Positions 10,595-21,789 of a stretch of DNA of 42,500 nucleotides are shown piece after piece. Under the pieces are notes generated by a model. It saw only the letters and a list, made by a program, of their open reading frames with translations. It did no database searches and was not told the origin of the DNA. The position numbers and the translations under genes were made by a program. This DNA comes from Cristatella mucedo (taxonomy: Eukaryota; Bryozoa; Phylactolaemata; Cristatellidae), in assembly GCA_009760855.2 (NCBI GenBank), contig WPIO01000150.1, forward strand, positions 222,501 through 265,000. Direction: 5' to 3'. Numbering within the stretch: position 1 is the first letter of the stretch; each line of letters opens with the position of its first letter.

Positions 10595-11350
10595 GTTCTT
10601 TTTGGATTGTAGAGATTAAGTGTGATAGAGTTACGTCAATCTTTAGTGCTTCAAGTGTAACTAGTAGTGGAATCGATTATTATAGATATGTGATATCGTA
10701 TCGTAAGTTTGAATCCACTAAAGCTCCAGGTTTCGAAAGGTTTTATCTATAGCATAGAAGATAATGTATACGTAAGTCCGTATTTATTGAATTTTACAAT
10801 GCCGCCACTGATAAATTTACGCCACGTAAAAGGTTTCAGCATATCAGTTTATCCCTGGGCAAAGAGTTGGTTTTCCTTACTTGCAATGAACAATGTGAAC
10901 CTTATTATTTCCCAAAAACTTCGTGCCTTTAGTAGAGAAACTGTACATACTGAAACTCGCAAGGTTTTCAGGTACAGAAGCTTTACCTCTGCAGGTCCGA
11001 GATTGTGGACCTCGATTCCATAATTTTTATGCAACGACAACTACTGTACTACTGCCGACTATGGCTAATCCTTTTCAACGGTCCTGAGCTGCTACTTCCA
11101 TGCTACTCAGTACCTGTTCTGCTCTCCTGACTCTGCTATGCTTCCAACTTTCTCTTTGTTGTGTGAGACGAAGTCTGTTGGCTACCGAATGCGTACCGAA
11201 AGCCGCTTAGGCTGTGAGAGTGCTATACCAAACTCTCCTAAGTAACACCCACATGGTCTTTATGACTTTCGGGAGTTACAGACGGACATACAGTACATTA
11301 CATGTAGTGGGCGTGTCAGGTTTTTGGTGTATCAAGCCTGTCTTAAATAG
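10595..11350 (+). repeat. Repeat family Z, copy 2
   Basis: Paralogous to 7200-7625 on both sides of a ~330-bp block at 10967-11302. A 104-codon frame runs across the left junction (10709-11023) and ends with YRSFTSAGPRLWTSIP, a LINE ORF2 C-terminal signature. Confidence 0.6.
10967..11302 (+). mobile_element. LINE family B 3' end, copy B1
   Basis: Begins with the ORF2 terminal motif SFTSAGPRLWTSIP and stop, then a 3' UTR that closely matches 35385-35700: CTGAGCTGCTACTTCCATGC, TCTCTTTGTTG, AAGTCTGTTGGCTACCGAAT, GAGTTACAGACGGA. GPRLWNSLP-type endings are typical of L2/CR1/Jockey-group LINEs. The 3' sequence is unrelated to family A. Confidence 0.65.
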
Positions 11351-14300
11351 TAATAATTATAGTAATGCATTTGAGATAGCGCCATCAGAGAACTCAAACT
11401 CTTTCTAGGCGCTTTACATTTGCTGCATATGAGACACGATCGAATGGTGAGTGATATCATGCTCAATAAATAGCATGAACAATGTTGCCAGGGGTGACAT
11501 GCAAAGGATCAGCATGCAAGTTTGGTTAGTGGCAACGTGTTTGGTTAGTGTCAGAACGTGTAAGGGCATTAATGACGAATCACTGGGACCCACTAAATGC
11601 TGTGATAAATAGGTGAGTTTTTCAGTTCTTTTTCAACGTGGTCAAGTAATGAGATGTCGTGACGGAAATCGGGACTGAGTTCCAGGCTTTGAGAACGTAC
11701 AAACTAAAGACACGGTCTCCAAAGGATTGAGGTTTGTACAGGTATTGGTAAACAGTTGGTTTCCGAAAAGCAGGTATTACGATGCTTGGCCCGGTGGGGA
11801 GCAAATCTGATAAGTAGTCCGGAGCTAAAGAATTAAGGGACCTCAAAGTTAGCGACAAGACCTTGAAGTCAATCAGTTGCTTGACTGGTAGCAAGTAGAG
11901 GTGGGCGAGAAGTGGCGTGATGTGGCAACTGTGACACTCACGACAGACAAGCAGAGGTGCAGCGTTTTGCACGAGCTGTAATCGTCTGATTGCACATGCC
12001 GGTAGGCTAGCTAGCAATGAGTTACACAAGTCAAGACGGGATGTCACAAATGCATGGACCAACTTGGACGTGGTATCCTTATTTTAACAAGCCCGAGTTT
12101 TAGCAATGTTATGTAGCTGAAAGTAGGCAGACTTGACTGTGGAGCTGATGTGGTCGTTTAACAAGTGGCCACTTTGGAACAGGACACCTAGATTTCGTCG
12201 TGATTCAGCTGGAGATATGCTGGCAAAGCCAACTTTGACGGTTAGCCATTCCAATTTCTGAATCGCACTCGATTGGCCCAATACTAGAAGGTCAGTTTTT
12301 CATCATTCAATTTAAGAAGATTTGCTGCCATTCATGTGCTGATGTCATCAATACATGCAACAAGGGAGATGAGATAATTCGAGGATCTCGAAGACTGGAA
12401 GGGATCAAGGCAAAGGTAGAACTGGGTATCGTCCGCATAGAAATGAAAGGCTAGATGGTTGTCTGCAATTACGTCTGCAAGAGGGATAGTATAAACCGTG
12501 AAAAGAACCGCACCAAGCACGGAGCCCTGAGATACCCCATATTTCAGAGGTACATCGGATAGTCTTTGCCACTCACATCAATAGTCTGGATTCTCCCACT
12601 AAGATACGACCTGAGCTATCGCAGAGCAGTGCCTGTGACGCCCAAGCGAGATGAGAGGCGCTCAAGAAGGACTAGGTGATCGATAGTATCAAAAGCTTCC
12701 GAAAGATTGAGCAAAACAAGCAGAGATTCTTTACCCATGTGTGCAATAATAAGTAAGTTTCTGAATACCCAATGCAATGCTGACTCGTCAGAGTGATTAG
12801 CTTTAAAGCCAGACTGGAATTTACTAGCAAGGTGTGAAGTTTTCATATGTGAAATCAGCTGGTCTGCCGCGAGTTGTTCCAGTGTCTTTGATATGAATGG
12901 TAGAAGGGAGACTGGGCGATAGTTGTTCAAGTGCTCTTGGTCTAGTATTGCTTTCTTGAGATGTGGCCTGACTACAGGTTTTTGAAAGGTGCTGGGGCAC
13001 GACCTGAGGCTCATAACATATTAATGATGTTATTCATGCATGGCAGCAGCAGATTATTGCAAACTTAGGAGCAGGAAAGTTGGAATTTGGTCAAGAGGAC
13101 TTGTTGTCTTCTTTGATTAGGATGTGAAATTCAGGACGAGGTCACTAGCGACCTCTTAAATATAGACATTCGGGTACTCCAAACAGTCGAGGGAAAGCAT
13201 TCTAGGGAGGATTCAGCCATCACAGGGGTGGAGTCCCTACACTGGTCTATCTTACGGACGAAGAAGCTAGAGAATCGATCAGCTAGATCACCACAGAGAT
13301 CATTAAGTAAGGAGCTAAGCTGGGAGCGGTAAATGAGATGGTTGATCTTCGATGTCAGCATTTTTGGATTGCGCATCTGTGATTCAACATTGTTTTTATA
13401 GAAGCTAGACTTGACCTTTACTAGGACCGATTGGTACGACCAACAGTAGTCCTCGTATGCCTGTCAATAGTCAGTCAGTCATGACCTTTTATATGTCTTT
13501 TCAAGGTTGAGCTTAGTAAACCTGACTAGTTAATTATCTGAGGTAAACCATAGGCCGTCTGGGCAAGGGCTCACAGTGCGCTTTGTCAGAGGTGCAAACT
13601 CGTTGAGCGTGTAAGCTAGTGTCGTGTTGTAGCTATCTACCATTTACGACAGATCGAAGCGAGGACTGAGCAGCTGAGGTGAAGCAGATATTCTAGCACG
13701 GACAGTACCGATTTCAAAGGTCTTGAGGTCTCGTGATTCAAATGTGATTTTAGAGGAGGGGTACACGTTGCAGACTGTATGAGGCCTGCATATGGTCAGA
13801 TGAGCAGCGTTTGGTAGTAATCGATGATGACAAGGTGCAGTTGTATGAGAAACTTTGGTCGAGTGTGTGACCCTTGATGTGAGTAGAGCCATGCACATGA
13901 GCCACAAGAGATAATGAATCGGTCAGTGGACGAAATTCATTGCTACATGTGTCAGATAAGTTATCAAAGAGAATTTTGAAATCACCCATAACAAGGGAGG
14001 ATTGATTTCTCGCACACAGAATCGAAATGAGATGCGAAAAATCTGAGATAAAGGAGGATTTGGTACCTGGTGGGCGATTGACAACAGCCACTATTGGTAG
14101 CTAGTTTTCGGGTGAGATAAAGACAATCATTTCGGAATACTGCTTTGAAGGTACTGCAAATGGTTTGAGTTAAATTTCAAGCGCAAGATAATAGGAAAAC
14201 CATCTCTAGTTTTGATTGATCCAAGAGTATGAAAGAATGAGAAACCAGTCGGGTAGCGTCTTTATTTGTCGGGCAACTTACCGATTTTAGCCAAGCTTCA

Positions 14301-14540
14301 GTCAGGGCGAGCAGGTCAAGACCATTTTCAGAAATGTGGTCGCTTATTACTGGAGGTTTTGTACATTCTGAGAGGATTTCAAAGACAAGTGTGAAGTTGG
14401 GCCGTAGGAGTTATAACAGGTCTGATGATCACTGAGTTAGAGAGATTCGCAGTGAGGCTTGTGGGAAAGCTTGCTGTGCGGTTCGAGATAACGCCAGGAA
14501 TACCAAGCGAGCTGGTACTCAAGGGTTCAACGAATTAAAA
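11350..14540 (-). mobile_element. LINE family A copy A2, near full-length ORF2, dead
   Basis: Reading the minus strand from 14540 down, a decayed APE-type endonuclease comes first (14400-13750: DHISENGLDLLALTEAWL, VVNRPPGTKS, MGDFKILFD, HTLD). A linker follows (13376-13131: DLADRFSSFFVRKI), then the reverse transcriptase (13014-12332: NNYRPVSLLPFISKTLEQ, LLNLSEAFDTIDH, FHFYADDTQFYLC), the thumb region (NLGVLFQSG) and the C-terminal domain (12062-11622: LPACAIRRLQLVQNAA, KAWNSVP). The 3' UTR ends in a TAA-rich tail at 11350. Multiple frameshifts and stops are present. GDFN has become GDFK (13975-13977), and the motif-A aspartate has become Asn (12706-12708). Confidence 0.92.
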
Positions 14541-14555
14541 CAATCCACCGAATTA

Positions 14556-14633
14556 ATTATAATAATGCACTTGATAAAGCGCCCTCAAAGAACTCAATCT
14601 CTTCCTAGCCGCTTTACATTTGCTGCAAAGGGA
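14556..14633 (-). mobile_element. LINE family A solo 3' tail A3
   Basis: Only the last ~78 bp of the family (TAATAATGCACTTGATAAAG, CGCCCTCAAAGAACTC, CTTTACATTTGCTGC). It sits immediately beside the 5' end of A2 and abuts the tandem array. Confidence 0.8.
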
Positions 14634-14639
14634 AATCAG

Positions 14640-17190
14640 CCTCAATCCACTTTAATTAGGCTAGCAACAAGCTAACGTAAGCGTTGCCGAGCTCAACTTT
14701 TTCGCTGATATTGTAATACACGTTCTAATTTATCTGTCAACAAAATTTAATGTCGCTGTGCGAACGCCCATAAGCCTGTACCCCAATCCTCCGTAATGCA
14801 TTCTAGTTCTCGTCAAATCCACCCAAAATCTGCTGCGAATAGCTCGAAAAGTCTGGAATATCAGACTACGCTACGCACACAATGTACCCAGAAAATTTCA
14901 CATGATTCCGCTGACGCGTTTCACGAAGTCCACTTAAATAAGATTGCAGTGGCCCAGGCCAATACCCCAATCTACCACAATCCACCACCATCCACTGCAT
15001 TCTACCATGCAACGAAAGAAATCCTGATCGTAGAGCTCATTTTTTGATTGCCTATGACATCAAACTCTGCGCCAACTGCATTAAAAAAAGTTCACTTGCA
15101 TGCTCACCGCCGTTCTCGTGCAACACACTGCCATCGACTGCAGTAGCCCGGGCCAATACCACAATCCTCTTCAATCCACTGAATCCACCGCATAGAAAAT
15201 CAAAAAACATTGCGCCGAGCTCCAGTTTTTATTGCATATTAAAGTGCACAGTGCTGTGTGCACAACCACGTAAAATAAAAAAATTGTGCAATCTCGCACT
15301 GTGGCAATGGGCGGCAATTGGCTGAAATGAGCGGGAAAACTACCCCAATCCACTGTATTCCACTGCAAATCATCCTCAATAAGCGATCACGAAGCTCTAA
15401 TTGACATTGCATATAGGAATAGACTCAGTTAAACGTAGATACCAAATCTTTCGCTCCATTGCCAACACGCGTTCTTGTGCAATGAATTGCAATCGACTGC
15501 AACGACTAGTTCCCGTACCACAATCCACCTCATTCCACAAAAATCCACTAATCTGCTACACAGCGACCAGAAAGCGTACACTGGATGCTCGAATTATGAT
15601 TGCACGGTGCTGTAATTTTTGGTTATTGTGTAAACCTACAATTCCACTACAATCGCCTCAATCATTCGGGAGCAATGCAGTGCAATTGACTGCAATGGCC
15701 CGGACCAATTCCTCACATTACTGCAATCTGATGCAAAATGCCCTGAAATCGGTTTCAAAATGCTTCAACTTTTAATGTATGTTACAAAGAACAATGGTTA
15801 AATTCAACCACATCGTTTCAAGCAATTGCGCTCGTACAATCTCGGGCAATGCATGGTTATTTACGGCAACGGCTCGGCTCGAAGCAGCAATCCACTACTA
15901 TTCGTGGCAAGTTGACACTAAATTGACTGGGCGAAGTGCCGACTGTCATTGAATTTCACATTTGTTTGTGCTTAAAGTGAAATCGTAGGACTTTCAAGCT
16001 ATGTTACACGTTAATTGTCAACAATACACGGCAATTGACAGCAATAGCAGGGACCAATACCGAAATGCTTGGCAAATCGACGAGAAATCGGCTGCACCAA
16101 GCTCCAATTCTCATTCCACGTAACATCTCACTGCGTGAACACATACTTTCAACCAGCTCTGACCGTTTAATCTTTAGCAATCCATGGCAACAGACGGCAA
16201 TGGCCCGGGCAAATACGGCAATCCATTATGGTCCATCGCAAATCACTGGAGACAACAGGGCCAAAATCATATCTATCTCACCTGTCACAGACCACTGTGT
16301 TGAAGGTGCAACCGAATCTTTTCAACGAATCGCGCACTTACAATCTGGAGCAATGGACGGCAATCGACAGCAATGTCGTGTGCCCACAATTCCCGGAGAA
16401 TTGTAGAGAAATTGGCAGCCCGGAAGCCCCAATTGTCATTCCATATACAATTCTGTTGCATCCAAAGTAAATCCGTGGAACTTTCAAGATGAGTTTGAAG
16501 AGTTTGGTAACAGTCAGCATTGCACGGCAATCAAGAGCAATGGTAAGGGCCGATAGCGTAATCCTTGGAAAAATGACAAGATTGGCTGCAATAAACTGAA
16601 TTTCTCATTCCGCGAAACATGTACCTGTTTGTGCGCATAATTTTTACCCATGTTACGCATTCAGTCAACGGCAACCCACAGATGGCAATGGCCAGGGGAA
16701 ATACGCCAATCCATACAGGACGGTTACAAATGCACCGACAGTTGCTGAGAGAAGGTCCAACTTTTTTTTTGCACTGCACTGCATTAAACGTGCAGCCACA
16801 TCCTTTTATACAATCGACAAAGGCACATTCGAGGGCAATGGCCCGGCCTCTGCAGCAATCTGGTTCAAATTTGCTGGAAATTGGCTGCTTGAATTTGTTA
16901 TTATCCTACTACATAACGCTCACTGTGGACACGCATGCTGTCCTTTTTCGAGTTCAACATTGGGCAATCGATGGTGATTGCCCGACACAATGCAGCAATC
17001 TAGAATTGTTTGTTACAATTACAAACAAAGCCGGTGGGAGAAGATCACACTTTTTTTGCGTAACAGTGTGCTATATTAAAAGTGCAACCGCATCCTGTCA
17101 ACCAATCTGGAACGTACATGCGAGGGCAATGCGCTGCAATCGACGGCAACTGCCTGGGAAGATACGGAAATCTATAATGGTCCATTAAAA
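14640..17190. repeat. Degenerate tandem array, ~15 units of about 150-190 bp
   Basis: A core close to GGCAATCGACTGCAATGGCC, continuing CGGGCCAATACGGCAATCCA, recurs at about 14757, 14943, 15131, 15304, 15479, 15672, 15844, 16021, 16184, 16351, 16518, 16668, 16815, 16963 and 17117. Spacing falls from about 185-190 bp on the left to about 150 bp on the right. Outer parts of the unit also repeat (GTGCAACCGCATCC, AAATCGAC, GGTCCAT.GCAAATC). Units are strongly diverged, so this is an old satellite rather than a fresh array. Open frames in it (for example 16619-17188) are by-products. Confidence 0.85.
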
Positions 17191-17419
17191 TAGACTGAAC
17201 GCTGGAACCGGACGACTGGACGCTCACATATATCCGACGGAAGAGAAGCAGTTACGGAGACTGAGCAACCCAGACGGTCAGCAGGACGCAGCCCATTCCC
17301 ACCTCCTCAGCGATTATAGGATCCTGAGCATAAATATCGATATGAGTGGTAGACTCTTTAAACGAAGTTGCCCAACTATTAATTATCTGGTAAGATCTCG
17401 TCAAGTAATCTGTTTACGG

Positions 17420-18111
17420 CTCTATAAAATGAGTCAGCAGGTCACAAGTGCTTCCGCTATGACCTTCTTCAGTCGTCGAAGGAAAAGTTCAAACGGGGTA
17501 TGAATTTGCCAAGAAGCTGAACAGAACGGAAAGAACTGTTGTCCCAGTGCCATTCTTTTTATCCCTGAAGTTCTGAGCAGTCAAAGGCTGAAAACAATGA
17601 GCCGAAAGAATAGTTGAGTGTTTGATGCAGAACAACGCCAGATTGGATGTAGAATTTCCCTCAAAGATATCATCTTAGAGAAGCTAGAGAGGAGTCTCAA
17701 CGAAGAAAGTCCATAGGCTCCATGATCTCCAGTAGACAAAGAATTGGCTATTTGCATCCTAGGTGGATATTCACAGCCGTCTAAGGTAAGGGTCAATGCT
17801 AGCATCTTCGTTTGAAAACAGATCGAGGAGATTGCAGCGTTCGCACCTAGGAAATTCGCTAAGAGGCTGAACGGGCTGGTGAAGCGGCTCGAACACTTCC
17901 GTTGTAGTGGTTCACAGCTTTATAGGCTATCGGAAAACTAAAAGCAGCAGGCCCAGGGTATCGTAGAGAACATTTGCAACTGCATTCCGGAAACTCAAGA
18001 ATGATATGGGGGCAACATATAAAGAGGCATGTTAGCACACTCACCAAGACAAACTAGACTTTGAACGGCGTTAATAAAGACATTGAAACTAAATTTAGAT
18101 GGGAGACTATG
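17420..18111 (+). mobile_element. Element X copy 2, left part
   Basis: Matches 8960-9490 of copy 1, with shared coding phase: SPVDKELAICI...GYSQPSKVRVNASIF (17728-17815), KFAKRLNGLVKRLEHFRCSG (17850-17912), and KLKNDMGA (17991-18014). It carries a TATA string (17423-17430). It stops at 18111, where LINE A4 begins, and resumes at 19591. Confidence 0.6.
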
Positions 18112-19590
18112 GTTCCAGTCTGGCTTTAGAGCTAATCACGCCACAGAGTCAGCATTGCTTCGGGTATACAACGACCTACTAAGGAATGCAGACATGGGTA
18201 GAGTGTCTCTGCTTGTTTTGCTTGATCTTTCGGCAGCTTTTGATACCATCGATCACAAAGTTCTTCTAGAGCGCCTCTCATCTCGCCTGGGCATCACTGG
18301 CACTGCTCTGCAGTGGTTCAGGACCTATCTCAGTGGGAGATTCCACAGAGTATTGACGTGAATGGACAAAGATCATCTGAAGTACCTCTGAAATATGGAG
18401 TTCCTCAGGGCTCAGTGCTAGGTCCGGTTCTTTTCACGGTTTATACTCTGCCTCTTGCTGATGTGATTGCCGAGCACAATCTAGGCTTTCACTTCTATGC
18501 GGATGACTCAGTTGTACCTTTGCTCTGATCCCTCCCAGCCTTCGAGCGCCTCAAATTCTCTCAACTCACTAGCTGCATGCATTGATGACATCCGCACATG
18601 GATGGCAGCAAATTTTCTAAAACTTAACGATGATAAAACTAACTTACTAGTTATGGGCACACCCAGTGTGATTCAGAGATTGGAAAGGCCGACTCTCAAA
18701 ATTGGCTCTGCCAGCATATCTCCTGTCGAATCAGCTCGGAGTCTAGGTGTCATGTTCCAAAGCGACCTCTCGTTAGACGACCATATCAGCTCCACAGTCA
18801 AATCCGCCTATTTTCAGCTTCATAACATTGCTAAACTTTGGGCTTGATTAGATAAAGATTCCACGTCCAAGTTAGTTCATGCATTCGTGAGATCCCGTCT
18901 CGACTTCTGCAACTCACTGCTTACTGGCCTACCAGCATGTGCTGTCAGGCGATTGCAGCTTGTGCAAAACTCTGCAGCTAGGCTTGTCTGTCGTGAGCGT
19001 CGCAGTTGCCACATTACTCCACTTCTCGCCGACCTGCACTGGCTACCAGTCAAGCAACGGATTGACTTCAAGGTTTTGTCGCTCACTTTTAGGTTCCTTC
19101 ATTCTATGGCTCCAGCCTATCTGTCAGATATACTACCCCATCAGGCCAAGCATCGTACCACCCGCTTTTCGGAATCCAACAGTCTAGAAATACCTCATAC
19201 AAACCTTAAATCCTTGGGAGACCGTGCATTTAGTTCATATGCTCCACAGCCTGGAACTCCCTCCCGACCTGCGTCAAAACATCCCCTGACCTGACCACAT
19301 TTAAAAGGAACCTAAAAACACACCTATTTAGGACAGGATTTAGTGGGTCCCTGTGATTCGTCCTTGATGTGCTTATGCGTGCTGACACTGTGCATGCTGC
19401 CACTAACCACATTTGCATGCTGACCCTGTGCATGTCACCCCTAACCATATTATTCATTTCGTTTGTTTTTCAAGCACGATTTTACTTACCATTCAATTGT
19501 ATTTCACTTTACAGCAAATGTGAAGCGCCTAGAGAGAGATTAAGTTCTCTGAGGGCGCTTTATCAAGTGAATAATAATCATTATTATTAT
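18112..19590 (+). mobile_element. LINE family A copy A4 (5'-truncated, inserted in element X)
   Basis: Starts inside the RT domain (FQSGFRANHATESALLRV). It keeps motif A with the catalytic Asp (VLLDLSAAFDTIDH, about 18217-18260), motif B (GVPQGSVLGP, about 18398), YADD (18496-18507), NFLKLNDDKTNLLVMG, the C-terminal RRLQLVQNSAARLV and LHWLPVKQRIDFKVLSLTF, then a 3' UTR and an (ATT)n tail ending at 19590. Frameshifts lie near 18350 and 18510, with a stop after NIAKLWA at 18847. This is one of the least decayed copies. Flanks match the two halves of element X. Confidence 0.93.
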
Positions 19591-20437
19591 CGTTAGTGGC
19601 TTTTTCGAGAAAGGGATTTGCAGCACAAACATTAACCTAGAACCCATGTTTATTCTGAATGTTTTCTAATAATGATTCCCCACGACTTCGGCCTAACTAA
19701 TTTTAGTTTCCGGTCTCTTGCTATTCTTTCTGACTACATGCAAACCGAATGACGAAAATCGTTTAGTAATATAATTTTAAAAATCGCGTCTTTCGGTTGG
19801 CATTTAGTCAGAAAGGACAACAAGCAGCTCAAAATTAACATTTAGTCAGAGACTGATTTCGGATTTGTAGAACCTCTCAATGGCAAAGACGTTACATCAA
19901 ATCCCTATATTACGGAATCCGTGTTCAAATTTGCTCGCAATTTATTGAATTGTCAATGTTTTTATGAAAAGAGTTGCCATAATTTCGCTCTGAGGTTTTG
20001 AGCTCAGCATGATTTGATACTGAAACAACGAAAAAGTAACCCAGTTCATGCTTAATCGATCTACAATAAACGGCTTTCGTGCGAGATTTGACAGTAATTT
20101 ACTCGATAAAATTGAAACAAACACAGAGATAAGTAAACCAGCGTTTCGTGCCAGCCACGAAAAATCAAAATCGGGCATCGTAGTCGGTCGCTAATTCGTC
20201 GAGCACGAAGTCTTGGTGGTTCTTAAGATAATTAGCCCAGATATCGAGACCTATAAGGACAGTACATTAAGTCTGCAGGTTTGGTCGTGGATTATTAAAT
20301 TCATCATGACCACTCGGAGCCTATTTGGTTAAGATCTGTAACAGAAGTGTGCCATTAGATTCAACTGAAGTGACCAGCATCAGTTTCTTTTCTTTACACC
20401 TACTTTCGATGTAGGTACAAGTAGCTTACCAGTGAAC
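19591..20437 (+). mobile_element. Element X copy 2, right part
   Basis: Continues copy 1 from about 9498 (GGCTT.TT.GAGAAAG) to about 10361 (CCAGTGAAC). Identity is highest around GTCGAGCACGAAGTCTTGG (20197-20215 versus 10097-10115). A TAA interrupts the frame that copy 1 leaves open at this site. Confidence 0.65.
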
Positions 20438-20739
20438 GCCCTATGCCCTGCGATGTGCAATGCCTAGTGGGTTGTCGCCAAAACCAATCGCGAAGCTCCT
20501 GCCGAATGTCTCAGAGCATTTAGTAAATATGAGCCATGGCTGAGTTTCTGTAGGCTGCTGGCCTCAGGCCTTGGTCGGCAGAGATGGGAGTGGTGAAGGC
20601 AGCATTCGCTCAAGCCAAACGGCTGAGGCCTTGGGGGTCCTGTTTCCTCCTGCTGTTCGTGCTGGCTTCGGCTAATTAGTGCATCTTTTGCAGCCAGCCA
20701 CTCTTGTTGATGTAAGTAAAAATATACAAACTGATTTAA
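20438..20739 (-). other. GC-richer segment with a minus-strand open frame
   Basis: A 94-codon frame (20464-20748, minus) contains LISRSQHEQQEETGPPRPQP and a Cys/His-containing stretch. No domain is recognised and no splice support is evident. It may be an exon relic or part of a repeat. It interrupts element X, whose next part reappears at 24577. Confidence 0.3.
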
Positions 20740-20890
20740 CAGCCTCATCTGTCAATCGGCAGAATGGCCTAAGCGGCTATCACCACCATTAACTGTTGGC
20801 ATCGCCAACTGCAGGATTCAAAACCACTACCTCGGCGGGAAAGAGCAAGCACCTCACCTTCAAGGTTATAGTGGCCGTGTTCCTGGCTGC
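20740..20890 (-). mobile_element. Possible tRNA-derived SINE
   Basis: On the minus strand a box-B-like GGTTTTGAATCC (20814-20825) follows a tRNA-like AACCTTGAAGGTGAGGTGC...GCCGAGGTAGTG arrangement resembling the clearer SINE at 32595. Box B has an extra T and box A is weak, so this is tentative. Confidence 0.35.
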
Positions 20891-21157
20891 AGCATTTTAG
20901 GTTTTTGACCATGCAACATAGCTACCCTAGAAAAGAGACACGATAATTCTACTACTAAGTTAACTGTATTAACCAACCAGTGAAATCCTAGTGAAACCAG
21001 GTAAGCCGGTGTAAAGAACTAGTGGCCATGTACTTTTAGTCCAGATTTCTCGATTGTGAATGCTTATCTTCAGTATTCTTTCGAAGTGTCTAGTACGAAA
21101 TCGTAACCCAATCGCAGTACCATTAGAGACAATAAAAACAATTGGAGAAACCTCAAC

Positions 21158-21545
21158 TGCATAAGCACATAAAGGAACAATCTCTGCGACCCACGAAATT
21201 CTTGATAAATAGATGCATTTTTAGTTGCTTTTTAAATGTGGTCAAGTCAGGAGATGTCGTGACACAATTTTGAAGTGAGTTTCAGGCTTTGGGAGCACAC
21301 GAACTAAAAGTACTCCCAAGGATCTCCAACAGGTCTCCAAAGTATTTAAGACTTGTATGAGGTATGTGAACAATTAGATTCCAAAAAGTGTATTGTGTGA
21401 TGTTTAGCCTGGTGGGGGAGTAGATCTAATAGGTTAGCTGAAGCCAAAAAATGAATAGACCTAAAAGGGAATGACAAAACCTTGAAGTTGATGCGTCATT
21501 TGACTGGGAGCCAGTGCAGGTCGGCGAGGATCGGAGTGCAATGAA
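21158..21545 (-). mobile_element. LINE family A copy A5 (internal fragment)
   Basis: Minus-strand match to the family from CAGTGCAGGTCGGCGAG (ORF2 C-terminal region) to GCATAAGCACATAAAGGA (3' UTR). It lacks the terminal tail. It is more diverged than A4 or A8. Confidence 0.75.
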
Positions 21546-21645
21546 GTTTTCTTGCTTCTTGTAAGTTCGCTGCTTGCGAGGACCTGTTCTCACGAGGGAC
21601 ACATTAATGAGGGATGAAATCTTAAGTAAAACTGAGAGACTATGT

Positions 21646-21717
21646 AATAATAATAATAATAATAATAATAGTAATGCACTTACTAAAGCGCCCTCAGAGA
21701 ACTCAATCTCTTTCTAG
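21646..21717 (-). mobile_element. LINE family A solo 3' tail A6
   Basis: A (TAA)n run followed by TAATGCACTTACTAAAGCGC and CAGAGAACTCAATCTCTTTC, about 72 bp in all. Like A3, only the extreme 3' end is present. Confidence 0.8.
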
Positions 21718-21733
21718 GTTCTTCACAGTGACA

Positions 21734-21789
21734 CACTGAGAGACATGAGAGACACTGAGAGACACGAGAGACACTGAGAGACACTGTGT
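21734..21789. repeat. 19-bp minisatellite
   Basis: The unit CACTGAGAGACACGAGAGA occurs about 2.5-3 times (first copy with CATG for CACG), directly after the A6 fragment. Confidence 0.85.

Larger units (their letters stand above)
8300..10640 (+). mobile_element. Element X, copy 1 (unclassified repeat with TATA box and coding relics)
   Basis: From about 8950 onward it is paralogous to 17600-18111 plus 19591-20437, and its end (10380-10640) matches 24577-24800. It opens with a TATA box (8341-8347) and a purine-rich leader, then protein-like frames (8492-8871). Downstream, coding-phase conservation with copy 2 appears at about 9084-9270 (KFAKRLN, KRLEHFRCSGSQL), 9375-9460 (FKNDIGA, HQDKMDFE) and 9985-10130 (RFDSN, PAF, GIIVGRYFVEHEVL). 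No reverse transcriptase, integrase or transposase motif is visible. It could be an LTR-type or other element, or a duplicated gene that has decayed. Confidence 0.6.

Noticed and set aside
16619-17188. 189-codon open frame and several 80-120-codon frames between 14.8 and 17.2 kb
   Set aside because: They lie in the degenerate tandem array and borrow its repeated words (for example AMARxNT). Unit spacing is not a multiple of three, so no shared frame could be maintained.
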